Virus record (IMG/VR): IMGVR_UViG_3300029955_000101
Span: 1-30,638 of that record
Length of the DNA: 30,638 nucleotides
Direction: 5' to 3' (one strand)
Source: a virus
The notes beneath the pieces were generated by a model, which saw nothing but the letters and a program-made list of their open reading frames with translations, was not told the DNA's origin and did not search any database. Position numbers and translations under genes: made by a program. This document shows positions 23,283 to 29,921 of the stretch, piece by piece; position 1 is the stretch's first letter; every line of letters starts with the position of its first letter.

Positions 23283-23485
23283 CAGTCACCGTTACCGTAA
23301 AACCAGTCCTCGGTCAATCCAGGATCGCTAGCTTCCAAGGGCTGGTCTTTATCCATAACCCTGTCTGAAACTTCAATCAAATGTTTGATCTTATCTTTGT
23401 CGTTGGTGCTGATCAGAAGCTCGCCAATGTTACGCATTGCTTCTTCAGGTGTTAGATTGTCTAGGTCTCTACAGATAATGCACAT
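23282..23485 (-). CDS. Small conserved-type phage protein, unknown
   Basis: 67 residues with a very good ribosome site (AAGGAG, 5 bases before ATG). It starts MCIICRDLDNLTPEEAMRN, a Cys-x-x-Cys and acidic helix pattern I recall from small phage proteins, and ends in an acidic tail. The start overlaps the upstream UDG-fold gene by 25 bases and the stop shares TGATG with the next gene. Without the usual second Cys pair a full zinc finger cannot be claimed. Function unknown. Confidence 0.65.
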   Translation of the reverse strand: MCIICRDLDNLTPEEAMRNIGELLISTNDKDKIKHLIEVSDRVMDKDQPLEASDPGLTEDWFYGNGD

Positions 23486-23850
23486 TCTCGCTCCTTAAGA
23501 TAAGAATAGCATTTCTGTAACTCTGAGGCAATGAATTCCTTGTCGTTAAGCTTGCGATTTTTAGGACTAGGATGAGGCAGCTTGAAATGGGGAATGCCGT
23601 ATAGAGCCCTAGAAGCGTTATTGCCTAGGGCAACGTAAACATCTCCTGAGCTATCAACGGTTAGCATGGATTCCCGATTGAATCTGTACAGCGACATGTT
23701 GACTCCATGGCTATTAACCATAAGGAAATCAACTATTTGCATTTCTTCAATCCATTTACATAAATTTCTGTAGGATGGCGTGCCGACGAACGGGATATTG
23801 GGATCAGTATTCAGTCTGCTTGGCCTATCGCCTACAAATATCACTTTCAT
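23461..23850 (-). CDS. Uracil-DNA-glycosylase-fold protein
   Basis: 129 residues, shorter than family 4/5 UDGs (about 200). Features of the UDG superfamily: VGDRPS (6-11), PFVGTPSYRNLCKW (20-33), MVNSHG (44-49), LGNNASRAL (75-83) and HPSPKNRK (93-100), the last corresponding to the HPSPLS-type motif. The usual active-site loop GQDPY is not clear; VGDRPSRLN stands in its place. It may excise uracil or another base, or only bind DNA or a nucleotide. The start ATG directly follows the RNA ligase stop TAG, with no ribosome site of its own. The fold call is good, the activity is not. Confidence 0.7.
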   Translation of the reverse strand: MKVIFVGDRPSRLNTDPNIPFVGTPSYRNLCKWIEEMQIVDFLMVNSHGVNMSLYRFNRESMLTVDSSGDVYVALGNNASRALYGIPHFKLPHPSPKNRKLNDKEFIASELQKCYSYLKERECALSVET

Positions 23851-25056
23851 CTAATGTTCATCGGTGTTACTGGGGTCCGAAAGATAATCCTCAGAGACCC
23901 ATTTTAAGGCTTGTTTGTTGCCATCAATAGAGTAATCCTTGGCAGCTTTGATTACAATACCTTCACGAACTTTCTCAGACTTATCGTTGAACTCTGATTT
24001 GCCCTTGGTCAAGGCGTAAGCAAGCTCTTTATTGTACGGACCTTTGTAGAGGATAGGGACCATGTCGAACCCGCGTTCTTTGGCAAAGGCTTCAACTTCA
24101 TCGGGCGTTAGCCAAATTTGAGATCCGTCTGCTTGTAATACTTTCACATCGAACAAAATAAACTTTTGCTCTTTCAGTCCATAGGAGTAGTTTTTTTGGA
24201 TACCAGGGCCTACGATCTCACCAAATACCGTTTCGCCAAGCTTGATCTTGTTGAACGCATCGGCTTTGTGAAACGCAAACCCATACACGTCTTCTCCGTA
24301 AAAGCCCACATATCCAGACTTCGAGGATATTTCTACGCGATTGGAGCCGTAGCAATTTTCTACTGCTGGCGACAAACGTAAAAGCTTTTTCAGTTTTTTC
24401 ATCAAAGTGTTTGCCATGAAAGGAAGAACGGACGCACGGGCGTTGGTTCCGTGGAGCTTCTCTTGAATTACCACTTCTGTCTGTTCATTGAACTTATTGG
24501 GAAACCATTTAATGTTGTCGAGCCCATTGTATTTATGGAAATTTGGGTGTTCGCCATTTTTCTTGCGTCCGCCAGGTTTTCCGGCAGGTCCAATGTTTCT
24601 TACTGGAGGCTCATATTTTTTAACGCCAAGAATCAACTTGAGGTCTTGTTCTAGTTTTAGATAAGAAGGATTAACCAAATCGGCAATGTCCTGCGGCAAG
24701 ATCAACATACCCTGAGATGCAAGTCCGCGTATCTTAATCTGTCTTACGCGGTGATTGTTGAGCTTAATCTTGGAGCCCTCTGGAAAGAGCTTAAGCTCCA
24801 GCTTCTCTGGAAGAATCGAATCGATAGGAATATAAACGCACTTGTCGCCAACTTTATATTGGCCTTTGCCTACGATAACCTGGAACCCATAGACGGTAGC
24901 CACTTCAAGACGTTCTGCGTTATTATGAGGCTGAATGTCTAGGATGGAAGTATATGGAACCTTGTAGGTAGTCCCTTCTTCTGTTTCATTCAATTCTTTA
25001 ACTAGATTCTCTAGAATCGGCTTAAAATCTGTTTTTTTATTGAAAAAATCAAACAC
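23851..25056 (-). CDS. RNA ligase with N-terminal OB domain (DraRnl type)
   Basis: I place the start at the GTG at 25056, giving 401 residues. It overlaps the upstream stop as TAGTG, with GGAG seven bases before. The ATG at 25107 would lengthen the protein across 52 bases of the kinase gene. Residues about 30-125 form an OB-like domain (YGFQVIVGKGQYKVGDKCVYIPIDS). The nucleotidyltransferase part has motif I EKLHGTN (199-205, Lys200 as the AMP-bearing lysine), motif IIIa FGEIVGPG (278-285), motif IV EGIVIK (365-370) and motif V LKWVSEDY (384-391). An OB domain before the ligase domain is the DraRnl (DRB0094) layout. Role: sealing nicked or cut RNA. It follows a Pnkp gene that makes the ends it needs. 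Confidence 0.9.
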   Translation of the reverse strand: MFDFFNKKTDFKPILENLVKELNETEEGTTYKVPYTSILDIQPHNNAERLEVATVYGFQVIVGKGQYKVGDKCVYIPIDSILPEKLELKLFPEGSKIKLNNHRVRQIKIRGLASQGMLILPQDIADLVNPSYLKLEQDLKLILGVKKYEPPVRNIGPAGKPGGRKKNGEHPNFHKYNGLDNIKWFPNKFNEQTEVVIQEKLHGTNARASVLPFMANTLMKKLKKLLRLSPAVENCYGSNRVEISSKSGYVGFYGEDVYGFAFHKADAFNKIKLGETVFGEIVGPGIQKNYSYGLKEQKFILFDVKVLQADGSQIWLTPDEVEAFAKERGFDMVPILYKGPYNKELAYALTKGKSEFNDKSEKVREGIVIKAAKDYSIDGNKQALKWVSEDYLSDPSNTDEH

Positions 25057-25931
25057 TAGAAATCTCCTTCCGCCACTTGCATACACATATAGCCGCGTTT
25101 GCGCCACATCTTAACCACTTGGTCTCTGTCATCAAGAATAAAGTATGGAGTGAATCTTGTCAATATCTCAAAATCAAGGATGTTTTCCTTAACAAGATCG
25201 CCTTGTCTAGAGTCGTGTCGGTCGCGCATGAACAATGCGTCATACTTCATGTCTTGTTTGTTTAACCATTCTTCAGTCATATTCTGGTAGTCGCTAGGAC
25301 GACCAGTGCAAAATACGATTTTTATGTTATCTTGTTGAAATTTCTCAAGAATATGGGCAACAGGAGTGATCATAGGATCATGCTCCATACCAAGGAAGAA
25401 GCTGCGCCAGTCTTTTTTCTGGCCGTCTGTTCTGCGAACATGGTGGCGACGATGTTCTACGTCACAAAGGGTGCCGTCGAGGTCGCATATGACCGCTAAT
25501 GGCTTATCGCCTTCTGGATAGATGAAAGTAAGCTTAAAACGGGGGTTATCGTATGGACGCTCGTACTTAGTAAAGAACGTCTTTAACGCTGATCGGGCAG
25601 ACTTCTCATCCTTGATAGTAGGATGACCTTCGCGCTTGAGCATTCTCTCAAGGCAAACACGATATGGCTGGTGAAGCACAATTATTTCAATTTCATATTC
25701 TTTATCGTCAGCAACTTGAACCATGTAGTTCTTGCGTTGCTCGATGCTAAAATTCATTCGGTCAACAATAATGTCTTGTTTAAGACGCACAGCCTCACGG
25801 TAGGCATCCATGTGGCCGCCTTTACCTTGATCGTCCTGACTGATGCGAACAAAGCCCTTAGCTTCATATTCTTTGGCCAAAGTTGATTTGCCCGATCCAG
25901 GAGGACCTACTAATAAGATAAGTTTTGCCAT
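25056..25931 (-). CDS. pnkp: Polynucleotide kinase-phosphatase (T4 Pnkp-like)
   Basis: 291 residues, close to T4 Pnkp (301). The N-terminal kinase has a P-loop GPPGSGKST (9-17), SQDD (31-34) and VDRMN (56-60). The C-terminal phosphatase is HAD-type: DLDGT (150-154; Asp150, Asp152), FCTGRP (207-212), and DDRD (267-270). It moves phosphate to 5'-OH ends and removes 3' or 2',3'-cyclic phosphates of RNA or DNA. Start: ATG at 25931, overlapping the upstream TAA as TAATG, with GGAG upstream. The stop shares bases with the ligase GTG, so kinase and ligase are made together. In T4 this pair repairs tRNA cut by anticodon nucleases such as PrrC. Confidence 0.95.
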   Translation of the reverse strand: MAKLILLVGPPGSGKSTLAKEYEAKGFVRISQDDQGKGGHMDAYREAVRLKQDIIVDRMNFSIEQRKNYMVQVADDKEYEIEIIVLHQPYRVCLERMLKREGHPTIKDEKSARSALKTFFTKYERPYDNPRFKLTFIYPEGDKPLAVICDLDGTLCDVEHRRHHVRRTDGQKKDWRSFFLGMEHDPMITPVAHILEKFQQDNIKIVFCTGRPSDYQNMTEEWLNKQDMKYDALFMRDRHDSRQGDLVKENILDFEILTRFTPYFILDDRDQVVKMWRKRGYMCMQVAEGDF

Positions 25932-26158
25932 TATACTGCTCCGCTTCTGGGGTGATTATCGTCGTCTTCTGGGTCCCACTCATTGCCGTTTTGAACCGTT
26001 CGATTGCTCTTTTGCCAGTTTTTGTGAAACATGCTATGGGAAAACGGAGGCGACATACCTAATTCTTCAAGCCGATTAAGAATCAACTCTGCGCCATAAT
26101 CGGTGAGGCCATTCATGTCATCCATGTCGTTGAATATCTTTTTAATTTTTTGAATCAT
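25931..26158 (-). CDS. Small unknown protein upstream of pnkp
   Basis: 75 residues from the ATG at 26158, which follows the SLOG gene's TGA by one base. A longer frame begins at 26197, but 13 extra residues would overlap that gene, and this start gives close packing. The sequence is an acidic N-terminal helix (IQKIKKIFNDMDDMNGL), an YGAELILNRLEELG helix and a polar, Asp/Pro-rich tail (EWDPEDDDNHPRS). No family is recognised. It ends in a TAATG overlap with pnkp. Confidence 0.6.
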   Translation of the reverse strand: MIQKIKKIFNDMDDMNGLTDYGAELILNRLEELGMSPPFSHSMFHKNWQKSNRTVQNGNEWDPEDDDNHPRSGAV

Positions 26159-26159
26159 C

Positions 26160-26540
26160 TCACTTCGTTTCAACTGGAACCTCCAGAATAATCTCATATA
26201 CCGGCTTATTCAATGCTAACATAGCTTCTTTCATATGTCTAGAGCCCTTTGACTTACCGTCCCAAATCAAGACTAGAGCATCGGCGTAGACTGCCATCTT
26301 ATTGTTCCTGATAGGACCTGCGCGGTTGCCGTATTTTTCCCATTCTGCCTTGAAAGTGTTCACTGGAATGCCATAGTCGTGCCCGAACTTATTTCCTGCT
26401 CTATCGGAGCCGGTTGCTCCACCATCAACTATCACCGTGACTTTAGAGAAAGGATGGGACTCGTCCATGTTGAGCCTTTGTAGCTCGGAATAGGCTTTAC
26501 GCTCATCAATTGTCCTAGATCCAGCTACGATAAATTTCAA
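26160..26540 (-). CDS. SLOG-fold protein (YspA/DUF2493 type)
   Basis: 126 residues from a TTG start at 26540 (TTG overlaps the stop of a 40-residue gene as TTGA). Rossmann-like SLOG features: FIVAGSRT (3-10), VIVDGGATGSDRAG (36-49) and a W-x-x-x-G-N-R-A-G-P-I-R-N block (67-79). These are the hallmark of the DUF2493/YspA family, common in phages. SLOG proteins are thought to sense nucleotide or nucleic-acid ligands. Position beside RNA-repair genes suggests a nucleotide role, but the ligand is not known. Confidence 0.8.
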   Translation of the reverse strand: MKFIVAGSRTIDERKAYSELQRLNMDESHPFSKVTVIVDGGATGSDRAGNKFGHDYGIPVNTFKAEWEKYGNRAGPIRNNKMAVYADALVLIWDGKSKGSRHMKEAMLALNKPVYEIILEVPVETK

Positions 26541-26659
26541 TCGTCACCGTATATAAGCCAAGTAAAGCCAAAGATGAACAGGCCTACGACGCTAAAAGCG
26601 CCAGCTATGTAAAGCGATGCAATCGCAGCGCCTACAAACATTAAGGATTCTTTTCTCAT
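26537..26659 (-). CDS. 40-residue membrane protein
   Basis: An ATG at 26659 inside the end of the HNH gene (ATGA overlap) opens a 40-residue frame ending at TGA 26537-26539, which overlaps the SLOG TTG start. The residues are MRKES, then a long hydrophobic stretch with two Gly breaks (LMFVGAAIASLYIAG, FSVVGLFIFGFTWLIYG), then Asp-Asp. It reads as one long or two short membrane spans with a basic N-terminus. Both overlaps are exact, which argues that the frame is real and translated. Function unknown; small phage membrane proteins of this kind are often accessory to lysis or host inhibition. Confidence 0.6.
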   Translation of the reverse strand: MRKESLMFVGAAIASLYIAGAFSVVGLFIFGFTWLIYGDD

Positions 26660-27468
26660 ACACTGTCCACGGTACGTTGATTCGATTTAAAAGTAAAAAA
26701 ATCTTCTTTCATTCGTTTTGGAATCTTATACGGCAATTCGCCTTCGTCTAGAAGACTTTCTACGGACTCTACGATCTGATCTTTGGTAAACAAAGATGAA
26801 TTTAACATCTTCATAACAATATCTTCTACTCGATCCATGTAGACGCCTTGACGTTCTCTGTTTCTGTAATATTTTAACATTCGATATATTTTAACAACAA
26901 AATCCCATTCTGGATTTTCTTTTTGTTTTTTATTGTTCTTAAGTATTCCACCGAGTTTCGATATTGCTATGCTAATAGTACGAGAAAGCGCTTCATCCGA
27001 AGTTCTATCCACGTATCGAGCCGATATATCTATAGCCTCTAAAATTTCTAGTGAAGGAAATTTTTTAACTGCTTTTTTAAAGGACTCAATCCCAACTTCA
27101 TTTAGACATCTAGGAGCACATATTTTTTCATTAAAATACTTAACCTGCATATTGAATTCTAGGCCCTTTATATCAGAAAGCGATCTATGCCACTCAAACA
27201 TAAGCTCTATTTGTTCTTGTCGTTCCTGTAATTCTCCCATCTGTTTGATGGTTTTAGATATTACGGAACTATCTGACAGCTCTCTATCTTTCTTGCCCAT
27301 GTTGCAATCGAAGCACGATGTTACCAAATTCATCATGTGGTCTTCTCCACCTTTTGCTACAGGCTTAACATGGTCTACATGCAATATTACATCTGGAGCC
27401 TTACAGCCACAGTACTGGCATGTAAATGAGTCTCTTTTAAAAACCTCAAATCTAAGTTTTTTGGTCAT
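26656..27468 (-). CDS. HNH endonuclease with long helical C-terminus
   Basis: 270 residues. The N-terminal 60 residues are a classical HNH: FEVFKRDSFTCQYCG (Cys17, Cys20), HVDHVKPVAKGG (Asp32, His33), NLVTSCFDCNMGKK (Asn47, Cys52, Cys55, Asn56). Residues 62-250 are helical, lysine-rich and without known motifs (KTIKQMGELQERQEQIELM, FKKAVKKFPS). They may bind DNA or another protein. The gene is AT-rich and linked at both ends by ATGA overlaps: upstream nucleotidyltransferase (with GGAGAAGG as ribosome site) and the 40-residue gene downstream. Probably a free-standing homing endonuclease. Confidence 0.82.
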   Translation of the reverse strand: MTKKLRFEVFKRDSFTCQYCGCKAPDVILHVDHVKPVAKGGEDHMMNLVTSCFDCNMGKKDRELSDSSVISKTIKQMGELQERQEQIELMFEWHRSLSDIKGLEFNMQVKYFNEKICAPRCLNEVGIESFKKAVKKFPSLEILEAIDISARYVDRTSDEALSRTISIAISKLGGILKNNKKQKENPEWDFVVKIYRMLKYYRNRERQGVYMDRVEDIVMKMLNSSLFTKDQIVESVESLLDEGELPYKIPKRMKEDFFTFKSNQRTVDSV

Positions 27469-28433
27469 ACCTTCTCCACAAGTTTCTGAATGGTCTTCAA
27501 TAACGCCTTATGCTGCTCTACCGTCTCAACGGCACCGTCCAATGATCCATAGTGTTCTTCCAGGGTTTGTAGCAGCAGATTCTTAATCTGACTCTCGTCT
27601 GGACTATGTTGGAGCTTGGAGTTGGAATAAACCGTCTCCAGGTCCCTTTCTTTGATTACAAAGTATTGTTCTACCTGATCCATGGTCCATTCGCCGCGAC
27701 GGATAGCCTTAAGCTGTTCATTATTGCGTCTAAGGTCCAGGTCTCCCTCTGTGAGTATCTGTTCGACCTCATTCAGTAACCTAACGATATGATAGGCGAA
27801 TTTGACATCGAAGCCCCACTTATCGACCGTTGCACGGCGTTTGCTACCAGCTTGTGGGCTCTTAAGACCCATCTTGTGCATCTGAGAGTACGCATAGCCC
27901 TTAAAGCGAAACCAAGCGCCTTTGTGCAAGAAAATCTTTCGGTTATCACGGATATGCTGAGCCAATTTGGTCGCTTTGAGCACGCACGTACTGTCCGTGA
28001 ACAAGGAATCAATCATGTTTGGGTTATTGTCCATGCAAAGCTGGAAGTACTTTACTATGGAATAGATCTGCATGTCGTATTCTTTTTGACGATCTGTCTC
28101 ATGCACATGATGTTGCTGAAATTGCTCAAAACGTTGGATTTGTGTTCCAAAACCAGGGATTTCGCCTGCTAAATGAGGGAAAACCATGTCTTTTGGTGGA
28201 ATGCAGAAACCGTACAAATCCATATCGGATTCATCAGTATTAACAGCATATGCTTGTGAACCCATAACTGTAAGGTACTGAGTACCGCCAATAACGAAAG
28301 GAGGCGGGAAGATAAGTCTTTTGGAATGAAGTCGTTCGATTAAATCCATAATAGAACTATTACATTCTACCTGGGATAAGTCAAGTTTGTTGAGTGCTTT
28401 GATCTGTTCTGGAGTAAGACTTTTAGTCTCCAT
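27465..28433 (-). CDS. Pol-beta-fold nucleotidyltransferase (RlaP/COG3541-like)
   Basis: 322 residues. The nucleotidyltransferase signature is MGSQAYAVNTDESDMDLYG (57-75), with Gly58-Ser59 and the metal pair Asp70, Asp72. A helical region follows with FKGYAYSQMHKMG and KWGFDVKFAYHIVRLLNE (near 178-218), as in the COG3541 group. That group includes the RlaP proteins tied to RNA ligases and repair. The start ATG has AAAGGA upstream and overlaps the metallophosphoesterase end by 11 bases. Likely role: adding a nucleotide to an RNA end or another substrate in repair. Family is firm, substrate inferred. Confidence 0.85.
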   Translation of the reverse strand: METKSLTPEQIKALNKLDLSQVECNSSIMDLIERLHSKRLIFPPPFVIGGTQYLTVMGSQAYAVNTDESDMDLYGFCIPPKDMVFPHLAGEIPGFGTQIQRFEQFQQHHVHETDRQKEYDMQIYSIVKYFQLCMDNNPNMIDSLFTDSTCVLKATKLAQHIRDNRKIFLHKGAWFRFKGYAYSQMHKMGLKSPQAGSKRRATVDKWGFDVKFAYHIVRLLNEVEQILTEGDLDLRRNNEQLKAIRRGEWTMDQVEQYFVIKERDLETVYSNSKLQHSPDESQIKNLLLQTLEEHYGSLDGAVETVEQHKALLKTIQKLVEKV

Positions 28434-29052
28434 AATCGTCCTTTGATTTGCCCTCGAATTGTGGGCCTGCTTCGATCATTTGTAAAATCTTTTCATGTGG
28501 CACAGGCTTGAAGTCCCATACGTCCACGCCAAGATTGATTTGTCGTCCATTTTGCTTCCAGGCACCATGAACATGGCCATGTAACAGCCACATGTTGCCG
28601 TCGTCCACTATGCGCTTGTGCATATAGCGAGTATCTACCTTTTCGTATGGATAGGTAGTCCGAACCTTGTCCTCGTTGGTCTTCTGGTACGTGACCATGG
28701 GATGGAACGGGAAATGGCTCAGGAACACCTTTTGCTTATTACCAATCTCTATAAAGATGTTTTCATGGACTTCTTGGAAACCCATATCTAACATATGTTT
28801 TGCGTGGCGGTCGTGATTGCCAAGCACTAAGATCTTATGTCCGTTGAGACGGTCTAGTATTGGCCTAGTCATTGTGCCATTGGCAAAAGAGAAATCTCCC
28901 AAAACATAAATTTTGTCCGTAGACTTACGTACTCTCTTGTTCCACTCTTCAATCATATGTTCGTGCATATCATGCAGGTGCGCAAATGGGCGATTGCACA
29001 GGCGAATTACGTTCTTATGCCAAAAATGATTGTCAGAAGTGAAGTGTATCAC
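28423..29052 (-). CDS. Calcineurin-like metallophosphoesterase
   Basis: 209 residues from a GTG at 29052, with an AGGA 11 bases before it. All five metal-binding blocks are present: TSDNHF (Asp7, His9), LGDFSF (Gly52, Asp53), LGNHDR (Asn79, His80, Asp81), LSHFP (His113) and HGHVHG (His160, His162). It hydrolyses a phosphomonoester or phosphodiester. Its place directly before the nucleotidyltransferase and near Pnkp and ligase suggests work on nucleic acid ends or cyclic phosphates. Its 5' end overlaps the upstream HNH gene by 20 bases. Confidence 0.88.
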   Translation of the reverse strand: MIHFTSDNHFWHKNVIRLCNRPFAHLHDMHEHMIEEWNKRVRKSTDKIYVLGDFSFANGTMTRPILDRLNGHKILVLGNHDRHAKHMLDMGFQEVHENIFIEIGNKQKVFLSHFPFHPMVTYQKTNEDKVRTTYPYEKVDTRYMHKRIVDDGNMWLLHGHVHGAWKQNGRQINLGVDVWDFKPVPHEKILQMIEAGPQFEGKSKDDYGD

Positions 29053-29584
29053 TATTTTTAATTTCCTTTATCCATGAGACAAATTCTTCGTATGGCATAT
29101 TCGATTTTGCCCTGTTGCAAATTTTACAGCAAGGAACACTATTCTTAAACGTGTATCCTAAATCGTTACGCATTCTGTCTATGCCATTATAAAATATGGT
29201 TTGACTGCTCTTAGTGAAAGGCAGACTTGGAGTAATTCCGCAGTACCAACAATTTTGAGCTATAATCATTCTAAATTCGTCGATACTCAAATCGAAAGCA
29301 TAGTTTCTGTTCGATGCAGCCTTTTGATACTTGTAAAAAAGTTCATTAAAAACAGACTCTTTGTTTGGCAATCTTGGAGATTTTCTTACGCAGCCGCATG
29401 AAACCGTTTCACCGGATACTATTGATCCTCTGCGTATAACTTTTTCTGTTCCGCACTCACACTTGCATAGATAAAACAATCTAGTTCCCCTAGAAGCCTT
29501 AGCTCTATGAGAAAAAGACAACACGGTCAAACGATTGAATTTTTGACCCAAAATATCTAGTTCGTTGAAGTCGGCAGGAGCCAT
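29033..29584 (-). CDS. HNH homing endonuclease with Cys-rich N-terminal domain
   Basis: 183 residues. Residues 10-66 are a Cys-rich DNA-recognition domain of the type found in phage HNH proteins: LGQKFNRLTVLSFS, CKCECGTEKVI, SCGC. The linker is followed by a second part: NCWYCGITPS (Cys112, Cys115), YNGIDRMRND, GYTFKNSV, CCKICNRAK, EEFVSWI. This is a treble-clef HNH, with GIDR in the place of the usual DH. It probably nicks DNA and spreads the gene. It starts one base after the HTH gene's stop and overlaps the phosphoesterase gene. A truncated relative is fused into the gene at 22929-23282. Confidence 0.85.
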   Translation of the reverse strand: MAPADFNELDILGQKFNRLTVLSFSHRAKASRGTRLFYLCKCECGTEKVIRRGSIVSGETVSCGCVRKSPRLPNKESVFNELFYKYQKAASNRNYAFDLSIDEFRMIIAQNCWYCGITPSLPFTKSSQTIFYNGIDRMRNDLGYTFKNSVPCCKICNRAKSNMPYEEFVSWIKEIKNSDTLHF

Positions 29585-29585
29585 T

Positions 29586-29801
29586 TTACGACGGTTCTGT
29601 AGTAGCTACAACTTCTTGGGTTTTGGCTTTATATTCGTTCAATTTGTTGTATACCGTTTTAACGGTAACGCCCAGGATCTTAGCCGCTTCTGGCTTGTTT
29701 CCCGAAGTCTTAGACAAGACCATTGTCAAATACTGACGTTCCACTTCCTGCAAAGTGGGAAAATTGGTTACATCAATTGCGATTGTATTTTCTTGTGACA
29801 T
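29586..29801 (-). CDS. Fis-type (HTH_8) DNA-binding protein
   Basis: 71 residues: an N-terminal tail, then PTLQEVERQYLTMVLSKTSG (15-34), NKPEAAKILGVTVKTVYNKLNEY (35-57) and a short polar tail. This is the C-terminal Fis-like helix-turn-helix of NtrC-type activators, standing alone without AAA or receiver domains. It should bind DNA as a dimer and may act as regulator or nucleoid-type protein. A strong AAGGAAGG ribosome site and a consensus promoter precede it, so it is well expressed, probably early. It lies at the head of the HNH, phosphoesterase, nucleotidyltransferase series. Target sites are not known. Confidence 0.85.
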   Translation of the reverse strand: MSQENTIAIDVTNFPTLQEVERQYLTMVLSKTSGNKPEAAKILGVTVKTVYNKLNEYKAKTQEVVATTEPS

Positions 29802-29821
29802 TTTTACCTTCCTTATAAGAC

Positions 29822-29850
29822 ATATTAGTGTATCAAAACGAGACTGTCAA
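29822..29850 (-). promoter_or_regulatory. Consensus sigma70-type promoter
   Basis: On the minus strand TTGACA (29845-29850) is followed by a 17-base spacer and TAATAT (29822-29827). The -35 is perfect, the -10 matches four of six, and the spacing is ideal. The HTH gene's ribosome site lies just downstream, with its start at 29801. It follows the HAD remnant directly, so it drives the HTH gene and probably those beyond. Confidence 0.85.
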
Positions 29851-29858
29851 TGACTATT

Positions 29859-29921
29859 TTACAAAATGGCGGACTGATGCGAATTGAGGACTCCGTCGAA
29901 GTCAAGAAATAATACTTTCAT
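29859..29921 (-). pseudogene. HAD-family gene remnant (20 codons)
   Basis: An ATG at 29921 opens 20 codons ending at TAA 29859-29861. The residues are MKVLFLDFDGVLNS followed by six more, the exact first motif of the HAD gene at 20982-21407 (MKILFLDFDGV). Nothing further of the HAD fold follows; the promoter of the HTH gene begins 9 bases after its stop. So this is the truncated head of a lost paralogue. It overlaps the end of the upstream gene by 20 bases in another frame, as an intact downstream gene would. Translation of the short peptide is possible but no activity is expected. Confidence 0.75.

Noticed and set aside
26933-27586. 217-residue plus-strand open frame
   Set aside because: It lies antisense to the HNH gene and the start of the nucleotidyltransferase end, both strongly supported by motifs and exact overlaps. 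It has no ribosome site, no recognisable domain and a Ser/Leu/Pro composition typical of antisense reading.
11598-29584. Group I or II introns or inteins linked to the homing endonuclease genes
   Set aside because: No flanking gene is split; tape measure, nucleotidyltransferase, phosphoesterase and deformylase are all continuous. The endonucleases appear free-standing.
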